Below, in pieces: positions 1 to 13,195 of a DNA stretch of 64,000 nt; the first letter of the stretch is position 1; each line of letters begins with the position of its first letter. The notes under the pieces were generated by a model. The model saw only the letters and a program-made list of their open reading frames with translations. It was not told the DNA's origin and ran no database searches. A program made the translations under genes and the position numbers. The DNA comes from Apostichopus japonicus (lineage: Eukaryota > Echinodermata > Holothuroidea > Aspidochirotida > Stichopodidae): assembly GCF_037975245.1 (NCBI RefSeq), contig NC_092563.1, positions 23,902,960 to 23,966,959 of the forward strand, read 5' to 3'.

Positions 1-253
1 TCTGCCTTAGTATCTTATCTGCCATCATTGAATTTGTAATAATACAGTAGATATACAAAAGTTAGATGTCCGGACACTTCAATACTGACAGGATCTTTCG
101 GAAGTCAAACTCCGAACACTCTAAAAGGACACTTTTAAAAATAGACCGATGGACAGACTTAATATATAACATGAAATTGGACCAATTTGAGGTATGAAAA
201 CATATAAGAAGAGGGAAGCAAGAAGTGGTAAAAGGACTACAACGAGAGATCAA
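1..253. other. non-coding, nothing recognised
   Basis: AT-rich sequence at the left edge with only short open frames and no recognisable protein or RNA signal. Confidence 0.5.
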
Positions 254-585
254 ATGGCTGAAGAGATGAAAACTATGTAACAGTGAATAATTTTTCCAGT
301 GTCGCATCATAGCACAATGCTATGCAAAATTGTCATACAAGTTCAAAGATATGTACACAGTTATTTTTCTTTCAGTAGGTGCCCCGAAAAATTCAGCATC
401 TTGCCTGAATTTTCACAAAAATTTGGGTGGGGCGCTGTAGCCCCACTCAGCCTCCCCCGCCTCCTACGCCTATGGCTGAGGAGATGAAAACTATACAACA
501 GTGAATAATTTATCCGGTGTCGCATCATAGCAAAACGCGATGCAAAATTGTCATATATTTGACATACAAGTTCAAAGATACTGTA
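254..585. repeat. direct duplication of a ~105-bp segment
   Basis: About 105 bp starting at 254 (ATGGCTGAAGAGATGAAAAC) recurs at about 472 with only a few differences and one short insertion in the second copy. Between the copies lies a ~110-bp segment ending in a C-rich stretch and CCTACGCC, which resembles the end of a DNA transposon remnant. I cannot assign a family. Confidence 0.7.
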
Positions 586-1942
586 TAACAGTTTATGTTC
601 ATGTACACATGTAGCAATTATGTACATGTGCAAAACTGGAGAGCCTTCAATATAACTGCTAAACAAAACTCTGAACAATTTCAAATTTAAGTGAATAATA
701 AACAAGAAAAAGCAATAGAGAGTAGAAAACAAGTAAAAAAAAAGCAAGTAAGAAAAGAGAAAGAAAGAAAGAAAAGAAGTAAATAAAACAGGTGAAGAAA
801 TATTAGCAAAGTCTGCCACTTGTAACCTTTGTATGACATCTGCCTTCCTCTGTACCTACTGCTACGAGACCTAAAACACACCACCAGCTATTTCGAGATG
901 GTGTTTTTTTTTTCATGGCTAATTCTATTAATCTGATAATGCAAACACATTCTGGCTAACTCTCACAACAGGTGTGCATTTAGTTATTAAGCTGTCGTCG
1001 ATCGCGGGAGCAAATTTGGTGAGGTGAATCCCAGTTAAGCTTTTCAAAAGTGAAAGTGATTATCCTTACCGCAACGCAATCATCGAATCCTGTATGGATT
1101 TACCTGAAGGATCCGTGCATGGTTATTAAATTCAAGTCCTACGATTTATGCCAGGCAGACTGTCCCTACTTAAATATATCGCCTTGTTTTTCTGTGAGAG
1201 CTTGTGAATTTTGCATGTTTTACGTATCAGCGACGTGGAAATTAGCGCCGATGGTGCTGTCAAAATATAATCACATACCTTGCAAGTTTTTCGAAAGGTA
1301 TGCAGTTGGCAGTTATACGGAATCTGCAGTAGTTTACGGTATGTGATGATGTGGGTTAAGATACCCTGGACTTATTAAATAGAATCTTTGATGAGTAAGA
1401 GCTGTTAGAGGAGAATGTCAGTGATGTAAAGAATAAATGTATCTAATATAGGAAGATGGATGGAGAGGGTTTTGATTTGAAGCATCTCATTCTTCCTTGC
1501 TGAAAGTCTGAGTCTTTGTGATTTTGTGACTGTGTCTGGTTGTTTGCTTGTATGTGACACGGGGCTTTGAAGATTTGGGATAATTTTACGGGTATATAGA
1601 AATGTGGTACAGTAACAAGTGCAGTTCCTTTACAAATTGTGACTAGTCACAAGTTGTAATTCAACAATGGCAGGAACAGATTGGAAACTTTTTTAACTTT
1701 TGGTTTAGTAGCCCTGGGGAAGTGCCAATTGTTAGAAAAATCCTACATCATGCAACAAGGTTCAGTTATCCAAAAATTGTTCATTTTATTTCAAGACTTG
1801 ATGAATAAACAGATGAGAAATTTTCAAAGAAATGTCTCTTATGAATGTTTAATCGACTGATGTGTCAGACATTTTGCTCTGAGTAGATCTAAGCACTTTG
1901 GGTGATAATAATGAGAAGGGAGGTCATTGACTCGCGGATTCC
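586..1942. other. non-coding, nothing recognised
   Basis: AT-rich, with purine-rich runs near 700-790 and short chance open frames. No conserved protein, RNA gene or repeat was recognised. Confidence 0.5.
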
Positions 1943-2072
1943 GGTCATAGAGGGTGCACAGTGTTAGAAAAGGTTATCAGTTTACTCTAAGCACGGTATA
2001 GTCAGAGTGCTGAAGTTGTGAGGAAACAGGTAAGCCTGTCATTCGTAAATTTCCAGACCTGGTAAGTTCCAA
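1943..2072 (+). mobile_element. DIRS-type terminal repeat remnant (3' end type)
   Basis: This segment is a diverged match to the reverse complement of the left end of the DIRS-like element at 36028-42565. Shared blocks in the same order are GGTCATAGAGGG, GCACAGTGTTA, GTTGTGAGGA, ACAGGTAAG and CACTCGTAAAT-like sequence followed by GGTAAGTT. No coding part of a DIRS element is attached. It is read as a relic of an older, related element. Confidence 0.65.
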
Positions 2073-2861
2073 GGGTGAATACCCTAAAGGTACAGTATCT
2101 GTGATGTTACTTGTAATACCTAAGATAATTGCATAGAACTGAAGTGCATGGTAAGCGTTATCAAATATGTGGTTTTGATACCTGGTCCCTAATAGTGACC
2201 ATGTAGAAGGATTTTGATCTACTTTGACAGAGTGAAAGACACACATCTCTCAGTGACATAGTTTGTCAAAGTGTTTCCTATTGACCCGATCTGAATTCTG
2301 TAGTAATTACAGTACAGACAATTTAGTCTTCAAGGTTACTTCACTCATCCAGAATCCATCAACTTTGATGACTATTGATTACTGATACAAGTGATACTCA
2401 AGTGATCAGGACAGTAAACATGATAACAGGAAAGGTTGCGTGAACTTTAATATATGGTATTTGTGCGTCTACTTCAGTGCGTAAATAAAACCCTACTGGT
2501 TTCTGTGGAGGTCAAGGGTCAACAGAGGTCAATGTCTTAAAAAGCAAGAATATACAGGGAACTAAAAAAGTGAAGGTTGGATGAAGTTCATACTTGTACC
2601 CTGGGTCCAGCATAGTGAGTGAAAGCTTCTTAAATATGCTTTCTGTCAAACTCAAAAGTTCAGTTTAGGTCAAGTGAAAGTATAACCTTGTAAATACACA
2701 GGTCTTCATGAGTGCAAAAATCTTGTCCATCAAGTCAGTTTTGTAGAACATGGTTAAAACTTGTAATCTTGTCTGCAGTGTAAAACATCAAATATATGAA
2801 TGAATGAAATGTGGCGATTTTGGAATCAGTAAGCCGTTTGGCTTTCTGGTTAGAATCTTGG
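2073..2861. other. non-coding between two DIRS remnants
   Basis: No gene or recognisable coding fragment. It is bounded by DIRS end-like sequences on both sides, but in an order (3' end, then 5' end) that does not describe one simple element. Confidence 0.4.
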
Positions 2862-2972
2862 GATTTACTCTTCCCTCATTTACCTGTCTCTTCACAAGAA
2901 ATTCACTTTCACTGTACTGTGTCTAGAGCCTCTGGCAACCTTTTAGCACCTGTAGTATAATCACCCTCCGAC
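2862..2972 (+). mobile_element. DIRS-type terminal repeat remnant (5' end type), split by a hAT-like insertion
   Basis: This matches the reverse complement of the right end of the element at 36028-42565: ATTTACT, TTACCTGTCTC, TCACAA and TGTGTCTA-like blocks in the same order, ending in a CACCCTCCGACC block. The match resumes after the hAT-like element, at about 4699-4765, with CTCCTCATTTTACC and CCAAAGTG. The hAT-like element therefore landed inside an existing DIRS end. Confidence 0.65.
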
Positions 2973-4690
2973 CAGTGGCGTCACCAGACTTTTCAGTCTG
3001 GGGGGGCACAGGGGGGGCACCAGCATTTGATGGGGGGGCACTTAGATGGATACGGATCGCCGTCCTGTGGGAGGGGTCTAAGGGGAGGGGTGCCCCTCCA
3101 GGCGCGGCGGAACGGGAAAATTATTGGGCGGGGGGGGCTAATGTGTAGAGACTATCTAAGCGGAGCGCCACCATCGGTTGGCGCGGAGCGTACAAGAAAA
3201 TTTTGGGTTTTTCAAACCCCCAGATGGCCGGAAACGGCACTTCCCGAGTGTTTTATGCTGCAAATACCTAGCCCTAAAATATGGGTCTCAAGCCTGCAAT
3301 TTCTCAGATTGCACGTAAAAGTCTGTAAAAACATTGTAATTTGTATATTCGATGGTGTTTTAAGAGAGTAGCTATTACTCGTAGTGTACTCGCAAAGACG
3401 TTTTTGAGTGTAGTAAGGGGATGTTGGAGAACTGGCTGAAATGAAGCAAGTCATTGGCTTAAGACGAAGTTGTGTTGCGCTCACCGGTACTCACACTCAC
3501 TGCTTCCACTTTTCACAGGGCGTGAAGACGCGGTTGGGGTGACAATGTGGTCTATAGCCAGGGGACGGGCCGAGGGTCCCCCCAGCATTTACTAAAATTA
3601 TCACACCTATATAGTATACGTGTGCATCGGACAGATCGACAAGTATGCATTGAAAAATGGGCAGATGCACGTTTCGGAGCCTTGGTAAATATTGGGGGGG
3701 GCTTATCATGCATTTGCCCCCTCAACTTTTTCATTGGGGGGCTGAGCCCCCAGGCCCCCCGGTTCCACCGCCATTGCCCCCCTCCCCTTTGGAAAATTTT
3801 CGCATATGGAGGATGGGCTAGATGCAAAATGCTGCCACATTTGATGCTAAATTCGATCTGAAGATATCTCCAGAAATTGCTATTTTTGAGATAATGATTT
3901 TAACAAGGCGCAGAATTTTGCAGAGGATATGAACCACATGCTGTCGATATTATGCCTAACCCTATATCAATAGAACCTACATTTGTTGAATTAATGTGTG
4001 CATGACCCCGACTCCTTTCTTGTCCTTCTCGTTTTCGCCCATTATCTATTAAGGTGTAACAGGTTCCAGCATCGTTATTGGCTCCTATCAGGGATCTCAC
4101 CATGCAATCCAAAGTTTGATCACACATCGAGTATGGCTCAGTATGCAGGTATGAACATTCACCATTTGTTCCTACAAGCATCTGACCTCAAATGACCTCT
4201 GCACCCCCTACACAACAGGGTTAATATATGGGTCCACAAATATAGGCAAGTATGGTGCCTGCGGACCCTCACATTCTCACATTTCGTCAGCTCCTAACCT
4301 GTCAACCTCAGACCAAGGCAACATATTGCAGTACCCTCCCTTCTCACAGTCATGTAGCTCGCGAAGCGGACGTGTATATTCGCTGGTATGGCGTGAGCAC
4401 TGACACATTCAATGTACATATCGACACCTGTTGTGATGGCGCGGGTTACGACTTCGATACCCGACGTTCAAGGATAAACTTTTTCATTTTTTCGCAGCTC
4501 ATTTGAAGAAAATACGAATTACTGTGCTTCTTTGTCCTTATGAAAAACCAACTCAGATGATGGGAGTTGAATATAACAAAATATATATTTTTTTACCAAC
4601 CCAAATCTCAGATGGGGGGGCACTCGGGGGGCACTAGGTTTTCCAGGGGGGGCACGTGCCCCCCCTGGCCCCCCCTTGGCGACGCCACTG
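2973..4690. mobile_element. non-autonomous hAT-like DNA transposon, 1.7 kb
   Basis: The element begins CAGTGGCGTCACCA and ends TGGCGACGCCACTG, an inverted repeat. It is flanked on both sides by the identical 8-bp duplication CCTCCGAC (2965-2972 and 4691-4698). An 8-bp target duplication with CAG...CTG termini is typical of hAT elements. Both ends carry long G- or C-runs just inside the inverted repeats. No transposase frame is visible, so it depends on an outside enzyme. P or Merlin superfamilies also make 8-bp duplications and are less likely alternatives. Confidence 0.85.
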
Positions 4691-4908
4691 CCTCCGACTG
4701 GCCCATTCGGGTTTACCGCACTCCTCATTTTACCGCCCTCCTCATTTTACCACCCAAAGTGACTGGAGCAAATGAAGAATGTATGGCTGCTTGCACATCT
4801 CCAGACTGACATGTTTTCCATCGTTTCACAAAGATCTATGCATGCGTATACAACAGGGGCATCTTCAGGTGGGGTCATTTGGGAAAGAAAATGCAGATCT
4901 GTTAGGAC

Positions 4909-5282
4909 TTAAAGGGTGTTAGACTTGCGCAAAAAGAAATGTCTATTGCCGGTAATCTGACCTAGTTTCGAATGAGGTGTAACAGAAGTGTTATACACCA
5001 CCATCGATCCCAGATAATACACACACACAGCTTGCTACCGTTGGTAATTAGACACTAGTGTACAGTCAGTACATACAGCTGCGGTCAATACCCACAGCAC
5101 AGTTTATAAACGATACAGCGATGGACATCTCAGGTCCAGCTAAAGATAACAAGGTATGACCTTTCATTACTGTACTGTCTGCATTTTGTAGCGACACAAA
5201 CAAAACGTCACTTGCAAGCAACGGAAAGTTAAGTTTTTCAGGTGGCGGCACGCGGTTTGGGGCAAGGCTTCAATGCCTTTAA
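4909..5282. mobile_element. TTAA-flanked MITE, copy 1
   Basis: A 374-bp unit bounded by TTAA at both ends (4909-4912 and 5279-5282). Just inside are imperfect inverted repeats: AAAGGGTGT... at the left and the complement of AAAGGCATTGAAG-like sequence at the right. It is about 90% alike by eye to the copies at 9968 and 49355, in the same orientation. TTAA duplication suggests mobilisation by a piggyBac-type transposase, but this is inference. No coding capacity. Confidence 0.85.
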
Positions 5283-8200
5283 GCACTTCAGTTCCAAGGC
5301 TTAGAACAAGAATCACTTAATTTATGAAATCATTGCTAGGTTACTATGTTGTGTTTGATCTTTGCAATGCTTACTAGCATAGGCAAAATCAACCCCTACT
5401 GTAGGTTTAACACTACACACTCCCTACTCCTATTCTCAGCCAAACGATGAACACTGTTGTAACACTGGGAGGGAATGCCTGCTAGCAATACCTCTCTCTC
5501 ATTCCCACAAGATCTGTTGGTAAATGGTCATATGGCCCTGAACCCACCATTGAGCAATTGACCCTTTACAACTGTAATAGGTGTGTCTCTTACCCTGAGG
5601 GTTCTTGAAGTTCATTGTGATCCCGAAAAAGTGTGGAAAGAACTGTGTGTGTCTATATGTGGTCAAAAAAGAAAGAACTATACAAATAAAGATGGCCATT
5701 TATCAGTGACCTCCCTCATCCATGAGTGACTTATTTATATGGACAACAGAAAGTATTGTACCTCCAGGCTCAATAATACTGAGTCCATTAGTAGTTACTA
5801 GATGTATATGTGACTATTGAGGTTCCATAGATATTACCCATGGCTGATGATATAAATTGGCCTAAAGCAGCTTTTTTGGGTTTGAATGCAGGGGAGGGGG
5901 GAGGGGAAGGGGGGTTACCCAGTACGTAGAAAAGAAGCTTGATCAAATAGTGAAAGTATCACCCATCCATCCATCCAAGGTGATTATAGTCCATGATCAA
6001 ATTAAGGTTGTATACTTACTGTTGGTTGTCTTGTCAAGTTGGTCCCCAAGTACAATGTACTGTATGTAGCCTACTGATTCTTGTAGATAAATTGCAAAAT
6101 TTTGTTGCCGTGAAAGAAATTTTCCATAGAGGGGATAAAGACAATGTAGCATACCTTGTTATAGGAGATATCTAAAAGTTCAGACATTCTCTGTATATCT
6201 TGAAATGAAAACAAGCCCCAAATTACTACATATGGTAGTCCAGTCAAAGTTAATGGGATCGTAGTCTCGACATGGTATCAGAAAGTGATCAAGGTTTTAA
6301 CTTATAAACAGCTGCTTTAACAGTTATACAGATTAGTGATTTGTGACTTGTGCTTATTTGTACAGTAGATGATGCATGCATGTTTGTGATGGGTAGCTAA
6401 GGTACTGTAATATCATAGAGGTATGGCGGAATGCGTCGTACCAAGGGAGTTCTCTGGAATACCGAAGCAACTCCATGCAAGTGTATTTCTTTGTACGGTA
6501 CGTAACACCCGGTATCGCTGAGAGTTTCTGTAGAGGATATTCATTTCCAAGTTAGATAAATTAAAAGGAATGGTATATTTATTAGTTATTACTGAAGACT
6601 TTGGTCAATATGGGATGGACTATATAATAATAATAATAATAAGCAAATATTTATAGAGCGCTTTATGCAAAGGCCTCAAAGCGCTTAAGATATAGATATA
6701 TAGATTGTTAAGCTATGGTACTGAGATACAACCCACAGCTGAAGAAATCCATTGATAATGTTAAAGTACTTTCATTGTGTTTGATGGGTATTAGATTGCA
6801 AAGGTCTACTAATCCAACTGATTCATTGGGTGGAAGGACAGATCTAGACTTGAACTAAATTAGCAATTGGAAGGAAATAAGAAGACTGATATGTCAGAGA
6901 TATGTAGGAGAGGCAAATTTTTCCTGGGATGCTTAAATGTATGGCAAATATTAAAACTATGAAATGTATTCCAAACTAACTGGGTTGAATGTAAAGGTTT
7001 CTATTAGTGTAGAACTCATGACGTTGTTATCTGAAATGGACTCAAACTTGGCCTGATTCTCTGGGATTTATACAAGATGACTTTAGCTTTAGCAGTAAGT
7101 TTACAAAATATTTCACAGTTGTATAAACAATGTCATGTAATTATCATTCATTAATAACAAGTTTTAAAAGGATGGTTGGTGGCAGAGCTGATTGGCTCGC
7201 TCAAAATTTGGTAAAAGAAAAAATGTTCTCATTCATCTACTGTATGTGTCTATATTTCACCTCTAGGGAAGACTGTTCTTTCTGGATATTGAAAAATTTT
7301 GGAATAAAAAGTTCTATATTGTAAAAAATCCTTACCAGTGAAATTAGTTGGTTAATGCCCACAAGTGAGTGCTACAAATAATAGATGGACATATATCTGA
7401 TCTTTGCTCGTTCTCACTGAATCCTTGAACAAATTTAACTCACTTTGCTGTACATTATAAGTCAGATCTGTGGAATTTTGAGCAATTGACTTGCATGGCA
7501 AGGAATCACAAACCCTTCTGGCTTGATGGTTTGGTAATGGTGGTGGTTTTTAGGACAGAAATGTAACATTTTTGAGTTTCTATTTTTAAAACTGCCCCCA
7601 TGATCAGGAACTGTTGTTAATGGTCGTTTAGTATCTATCCATCCAAGAGTAATTAGAGACTAAAAAAAGAAACTTCTTGACATGTATTGCTTTGCTATAG
7701 CCTCAGCAGATTATTACTCTACGTAGGTCTAATCACCCTTGGTTAGATTGGATTGGGAGATGCTACTAACACAGGGACCTGGAATTGCAAGGCAGTGTTT
7801 ATTTCCACATGGGATCTGTATTGAATGAGTCACTTACTATGAACACAGTATAGGCCTATATATTTATATATAGTAGAATGCTTAGCGGGGTCAGGCGTGT
7901 TTTTGTCATCAAATTTCATTTTAGCTTTGAAGATGAGTCCTAGTTTTACAAATCATTCTGTGTATGCGTGTCATCTTGCATGGATTAACATAATTTGTCT
8001 TTCCAAAGTCTACTGTACAATATTTAACAGAATTAAGCATGTGAAATATGGCACTAATGATAATGGTACACAGGTTACGTATATGTGGCATGAGTGCCAC
8101 AAGAGATGTGTCATTTTAATAATTACATCAAGATTTGTTAGAGCAAACTTTGTCTGCAATGAATTTATTTGTTAAAGGATTTTTTCTTGTGACAATTAAA

Positions 8201-9967
8201 AACAATGTGAAACTTACTGCGTATTGAAGAGAAAAACATTCCCCACTGCTAGTCGAAAACGTAACCCCATTTCAATATCTTGCCACTAAAAAAATTGAAA
8301 TATGGTTGCTTGAATGTACCCTTCAGCTATACACTCCAAGAAGTTGGATCACAATAATTAGTGGGCCTGTGATATCATCTTGGCAAATGCTCTTCATAGG
8401 CTTCACTTAGGCTAGATCCTAATCTTCTTGTTCATTTATCCTTCAAACCTAATATTTTTGGAAAGTTTGCTTGATTGTCAAACTTCTCTGTTCTTCAAAT
8501 GTCATCCAAATGTTATCTTTTCTGTAGAAATAAAGTTTTCCTCTTTGGTTAATCAATGACTAATTATGATCAAAATAAAGAGACATTTTCCGCTGAATTG
8601 CCCTGATGACATCATCACCAATTCTGCTGTTGACCAGATGCAAATTTACAAAATATTACAATATTTCAAAAATTGATAACGTTCATGATTCTGTACACCA
8701 TAATGCGGTTTTCGCCGAAATATTTCATAAAAATTTCAGTATTTTTTCAGCTACCAGAATATCCTATTAACTTATTACAAGGCCCCTACGATGAAACACC
8801 AAAATGTCTGTTGTAACCCACAGGCCGGTCTGTAAGTTGCAAGATTAAGCCTTGCCATCAATGCATACCACACCGTGGTCAGAATTGATTCAAAGTCCCA
8901 ACCCATTACTTGATCCCACCTTCAGCTGTGTGTAGTTAGCAAGCTGGTCTCTTGTAGATTAAGGATGGCGACTTTATGCAAGGATTGTGTCATGACTCAC
9001 GAGGAGGTCTGTGTAACCAGAGGCGAGTTATCACAGTAACCATTTCACAGATGTGAATATACAATGACTATTGTTGGTTACTGCGGACAATAATACTAAG
9101 TATCATAACTTTTGAAATTATCTGGAGGGTAAAGAAAATGTTTTGATTGGATTTAGTGTAATGTATAGGGGAGCTTTTCCTTGGAGGTGTAACAAATGGT
9201 AACAACAGATAAAGTTCAATAGTAGCTGCTTTTTGCACATTGGTTTGAGTAATGTTCAAGAAAAACAATTGTAGTCTACTGTATCATATTCATACACGAT
9301 TCTTGACATTTGTTTTACTCGAAAAAAAAAAAAAAACTTGAATAAATAAGCATAATCGTAGAAAAAAAGGTGATTTATTGGTTCCGTTCATAGTGTGATG
9401 TCTCCTTGCCATAAATAACAAAGCAAAGCCAAAAAAACAAAAACACCCCAATATGTGAGTCTGCAACTGATGTCAAAAAGCATGGGAAGGTTTGCTGCAT
9501 TTTGCATTCAACACTAACATTTAGAATACAGTAGGACATGCACATTTCTAAGCAGTTGGTAGAGACATGGATACATGTGCAGCAACATTACCAGCAGGTA
9601 ACTTTGATCTTACTCCTCCCCCTCCCCCACCCCCACTCCTCTACCCTCCCCATCCCCATCCCAAACCTATGTCAAGTACCCCGCTAAAGTTGTCTTTAAT
9701 CGCGATGAGAAATCTGCTTGAACTGAGTATTCATAGGGAAAACAGTTTCACATCATGATTTCTTTTATTAATGATGATGAGAAATGTAATATGGTGTTTA
9801 GAGTTTTGCAGAGTTTTGTGTATAGAATTAATTGTAAAGGAAAAGCAATGTTTTGATGTCATTAATTCAATTAACTTTTCTTGTTAATTAGTTAGTTACT
9901 GTACTCTGTGCTACTTTCTGCTGAGGGTTGTATTTAGCAATGATCACTCACTTGTAGAGTTTTGCAG
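5283..9967. other. non-coding; one weak interspersed repeat at 6619-6690
   Basis: No gene recognised in 4.7 kb. An (ATA)n run at 6624 is followed by GCAAATATTTATAGAGCGC and GCCTCAAAGCGCTTA, a pattern I know as a widespread repeat in marine invertebrate genomes. A diverged relative may lie at 61735-61800. Open frames such as 7130-7324 and 7897-8175 show no family resemblance. Confidence 0.45.
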
Positions 9968-10335
9968 TTAAAGGGTGTGAAGACTCGCGCAAAAAGAAAC
10001 GTCTCATGCTGGTAATTTGACCTAGTTTCGAATGAGGTGTAACAGAAGTGTTAAACACCACCATCAATCCCAGAAAATACACACACAGCTTGCTACCGTT
10101 GGTAATTAGACACTAGTGTACAGTCAGTACATACAGCTGCGGTCAATACCCACAGCACAGTATACAAATGATACAGCGATGGACATCTCATATCCAGCTA
10201 AAGATAACAAGGTATCACGTTTCATTACTGTCTGCATTTTGTAGCGACACGAACAAAACGTCACTTGCAAGCAACAGAAAGTTAACTTTTTCAGATGGCC
10301 GCATGCGGTTTGGCTCGACTCTTCAATGCCTTTAA
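9968..10335. mobile_element. TTAA-flanked MITE, copy 2
   Basis: A 368-bp unit with TTAA at 9968-9971 and 10332-10335. It is the clearest copy of the terminal inverted repeats: left AAAGGGTGTGAAGACTCGCG, right complement AAAGGCATTGAAGAGTCGAG. Same orientation as the copies at 4909 and 49355. Confidence 0.87.
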
Positions 10336-10644
10336 GTAGTGGTTGACCTACATTTATCACACCATTTTATTTTGATTACTTTTGTATTTAGGAATATATG
10401 ACTTTTGCTGTCTCATATAATTACATTCCCGTACAGATTTGTCAAGGGCAAATGTGGTGGCAATGGAGTAATCCTCGCTGTGCCAAGTTATGACAATATA
10501 AAAAGCTCACCGATTGTTTGTTGCGGCAGGTTTCGCATAATTGTAAAAGAGTACACAGTAATGGATTTGCATTATAAAAAATAGGCCTGGATGCGGGGTG
10601 GAGATGAAGTTATTAGGTCTGAAGTTTCTCGGTTTGTATGCTTT

Positions 10645-11000
10645 GGTAAGTTACACCCTATTGTCATGTATCCGTGCTACACCGGAAATGCACCCATGTT
10701 TGTATATATATGTATGTATGCTATGTGATTTCTATACCATATGAGTATGGTTATTAAACCATTCTGTACTTCAGTGTAACACATCCTGTTTTCATGTAAC
10801 CGTGTTACACCTGAATTGCACCCATTTATGTACAGTATGCACTTGTGATTTCTGTACCATAAGTATGGTTATTAAACTATTCTGTACTTCAAATAAATCC
10901 TCTGGTCATGCTTCCCCAAAATACACCCACATGTATACAATTTGATTTCTGTACCATGTACTGTAAGTATGGTTATTAAACCAAGCTGTACTTTAATGTT
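10645..11000. repeat. tandem repeat, three ~105-120-bp units
   Basis: Three successive units each end in GTATGGTTATTAAAC followed by CTGTACTT (about 10746, 10866 and 10969). Each also contains TGATTTCTGTACCAT- and ACACC/GCACCC-like blocks. The units differ by small indels, so this is an old duplication. Confidence 0.75.
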
Positions 11001-12636
11001 ATGTTCAAGTTTGACATTTTAATTTGTCGTACTGTACTCTTGTGGTGCCGCCGTTATACAGTCATACATAAGTACCCGTCATACAGAATTACTTGATCAA
11101 AAGCCTCCTAAACGGTTGTTGTGAATTAAGTATGTGTATCAGGAAGTTTGTGGACTGCCTGTATGATCCTGGGTCATGGTAAACTCTAGTAAATACTACT
11201 CTACTATGCATAGTTTATAAAGTACTGTATTAATTGGCACTGTATGGCCAGTCATTGCTCTAGTCCATATACCTAGTAACATTTAACACATAGAGATGTG
11301 ACTAATAATTGTAACTTATTGCCTGCCTTTTCCAGTGAGAGATAACGTCATAAGTCACTATTATGTTACATTGCCACAGATAGCATAGCTCAAAGTGTCC
11401 ATGCCTGACCTCCATGCAAGAAACTAGACTGTACTCAGTTTGCTTCTGCAAAGATGCTTTGGAATTCCAAGAACCCATTGTTGGAGAAAAAGACGTTTTA
11501 TCTTTGTCATGGTGGGCTACACTTTTATATGCTGCTGGGCACTTTAGAAAAGAGAATACATTGCCATGGTAACTCACATAGGCCCATAAGGTGTTACGAT
11601 CCAGTTCTATCCGAGTGATAACCACCGATTTAGATGAGGGCCATATTTACATCAGGAAATGAATCGTTACTTTCTCCTTCATCTTCTGAATCTCATGGAT
11701 TGAGTCACCTTCGATTACATTCCTACATATGGTTTTAATATCTCCTGCTGTACTCTTAAAGTCTCGAAAGAGCTGTTACAGTTTCAGTGGCAAAGATGAT
11801 CATGGGTTTGCAAGCTTTTTCCTCCCACCTGGGCTGGCTTACTGAGTACTGCAAAATGCCATGTGTTATAATTGATTAACCCTGGCAAAGAGGGGAAACT
11901 TAATTGGCAAATCAGTGTCCAAGGATCATATGGGGATGTGGTTTGGTATGTGACCAATGTGTACATCAATACTTCCATGTATGTGTACATCAATACTTGC
12001 ATAATTTGTATAGTTTTAGTGCTGTTTCAAATAGATGCTAACAGGATACTAGAAGATTGTAGTAGTAGTTATAGTTTCTATGGTTACAGTAAGTAGGACT
12101 GAAGTGTTCCTGTGTGTGCAGTTTCCATGCGAAAGGACACTTCAGATGACACAATGGTTGCAGACGTTCAAACAAATGTCCCATAGAAGTACAGGAATCC
12201 TTTACAAACAAGCAAGACATTTATTCATGAGCATGAATAGAACCAGTACTAATGCACTTGTGTACATACAGACCTATGCATGTTTATTAACACTTGAAAA
12301 TGGTATAGAGAACACCGCAGAACAATGGAGGAAGAATGTAAATAAGAAGTATATATCCCAGAAATGTGTAATGAGTTTGACTTATCTCAAATCAAATAAC
12401 TGCACAGGGTTGGGGCTCAGTACTGACTAAATGATATATAGTGACATATAAACTCAAATCGTATTTTCTCCAGATGGGAAACGACACAAAATGAACATGC
12501 ATTCATACATACTGTACAATACCAGTGAAATGAGTAACCAGATATATATACATTATGTGTGAGTGTGAATGTCTCTTACATCAAGTCAGCATGCACTTGT
12601 ACGGGAAGTTAGTCTGATAATCAGGAGTAAATTGTG
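11001..12636. other. non-coding, nothing recognised
   Basis: Several 60-116-codon frames occur on both strands (for example 11302-11625 minus and 12080-12430 plus). They overlap one another, lack domain resemblance, and look like chance. Confidence 0.45.
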
Positions 12637-12731
12637 ATTTACTTCGTTCCCCACTTACCTGTCTCCCCACAACCTAAGCACCGCATTCTACCATGTCTAG
12701 TATGCCCTGGTAATCTTTTAACACTGTACAC
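12637..12731 (+). mobile_element. DIRS-type 5' terminal repeat remnant, split by a hAT-like insertion
   Basis: ATTTACTTCGTTCCCCACTT followed by ACCTGTCTCC, ACAACCTAAGCACC and CATTCTACC matches, block for block, the reverse complement of the right end of the DIRS element at 36028-42565. The match resumes at 13137-13195 (CCTCACTGACC, CACCTCCTTCATTTTTCTAC, CCAAAGTGTCT). It is better preserved than the remnant at 2862. Confidence 0.75.
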
Positions 12732-13128
12732 CAGGGTTGTCCAACCTACGGCCCGCGGGCCACAGTCCGGCCCGCCGCAGGGTTGCGTCCGGCCCGCCAG
12801 AGATGCTCTACGGTGCGAAATTTTAGTGAGCAGAATTATTGATAACAATTTGAAGCTATATAATCAATCATTCGAACCTTCCGGGTCCAAAAAATCTGCA
12901 TACAGGTCAGTTTGTTTGACACTCTCAGCGGAGGGGGGGGGGGGCGGCTGGACTTTATTCATCTGCTTTATCAGGAAGGAAAATAAATCAGTGCGCTCCG
13001 CGCGCAGTGCTCACATTTTGTTGCCTTCGGGCAAAAAATCGAAAAATCGAGCGTAGGGTTCGTGCGGCCCCCTCCTTCATCATAATCATTCCATGTGGCC
13101 CTCCTCTGCAAAAGGTTGGACAACCCTG
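12732..13128. mobile_element. non-autonomous hAT-like MITE, 397 bp
   Basis: It starts CAGGGTTGTCCAACCT and ends AGGTTGGACAACCCTG, a near-perfect terminal inverted repeat. The exact 8-bp target duplication CTGTACAC flanks it (12724-12731 and 13129-13136). The interior near the left end carries GGCCCGCGGGCC and GTCCGGCCCG, typical of hAT MITEs with CAGGG termini. No coding capacity. It interrupts a DIRS remnant, so it is younger than that. Confidence 0.92.
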
Positions 13129-13195
13129 CTGTACACCCTCACTGACCCTAGTCACCTCCTTCATTTTTCTACCACCAAAGTGTCTCATAGTGTTT

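Noticed and set aside
1050-1346. 98-codon plus-strand frame as a small gene
   Set aside because: No recognisable domain, signal peptide or splice context; length is expected by chance.
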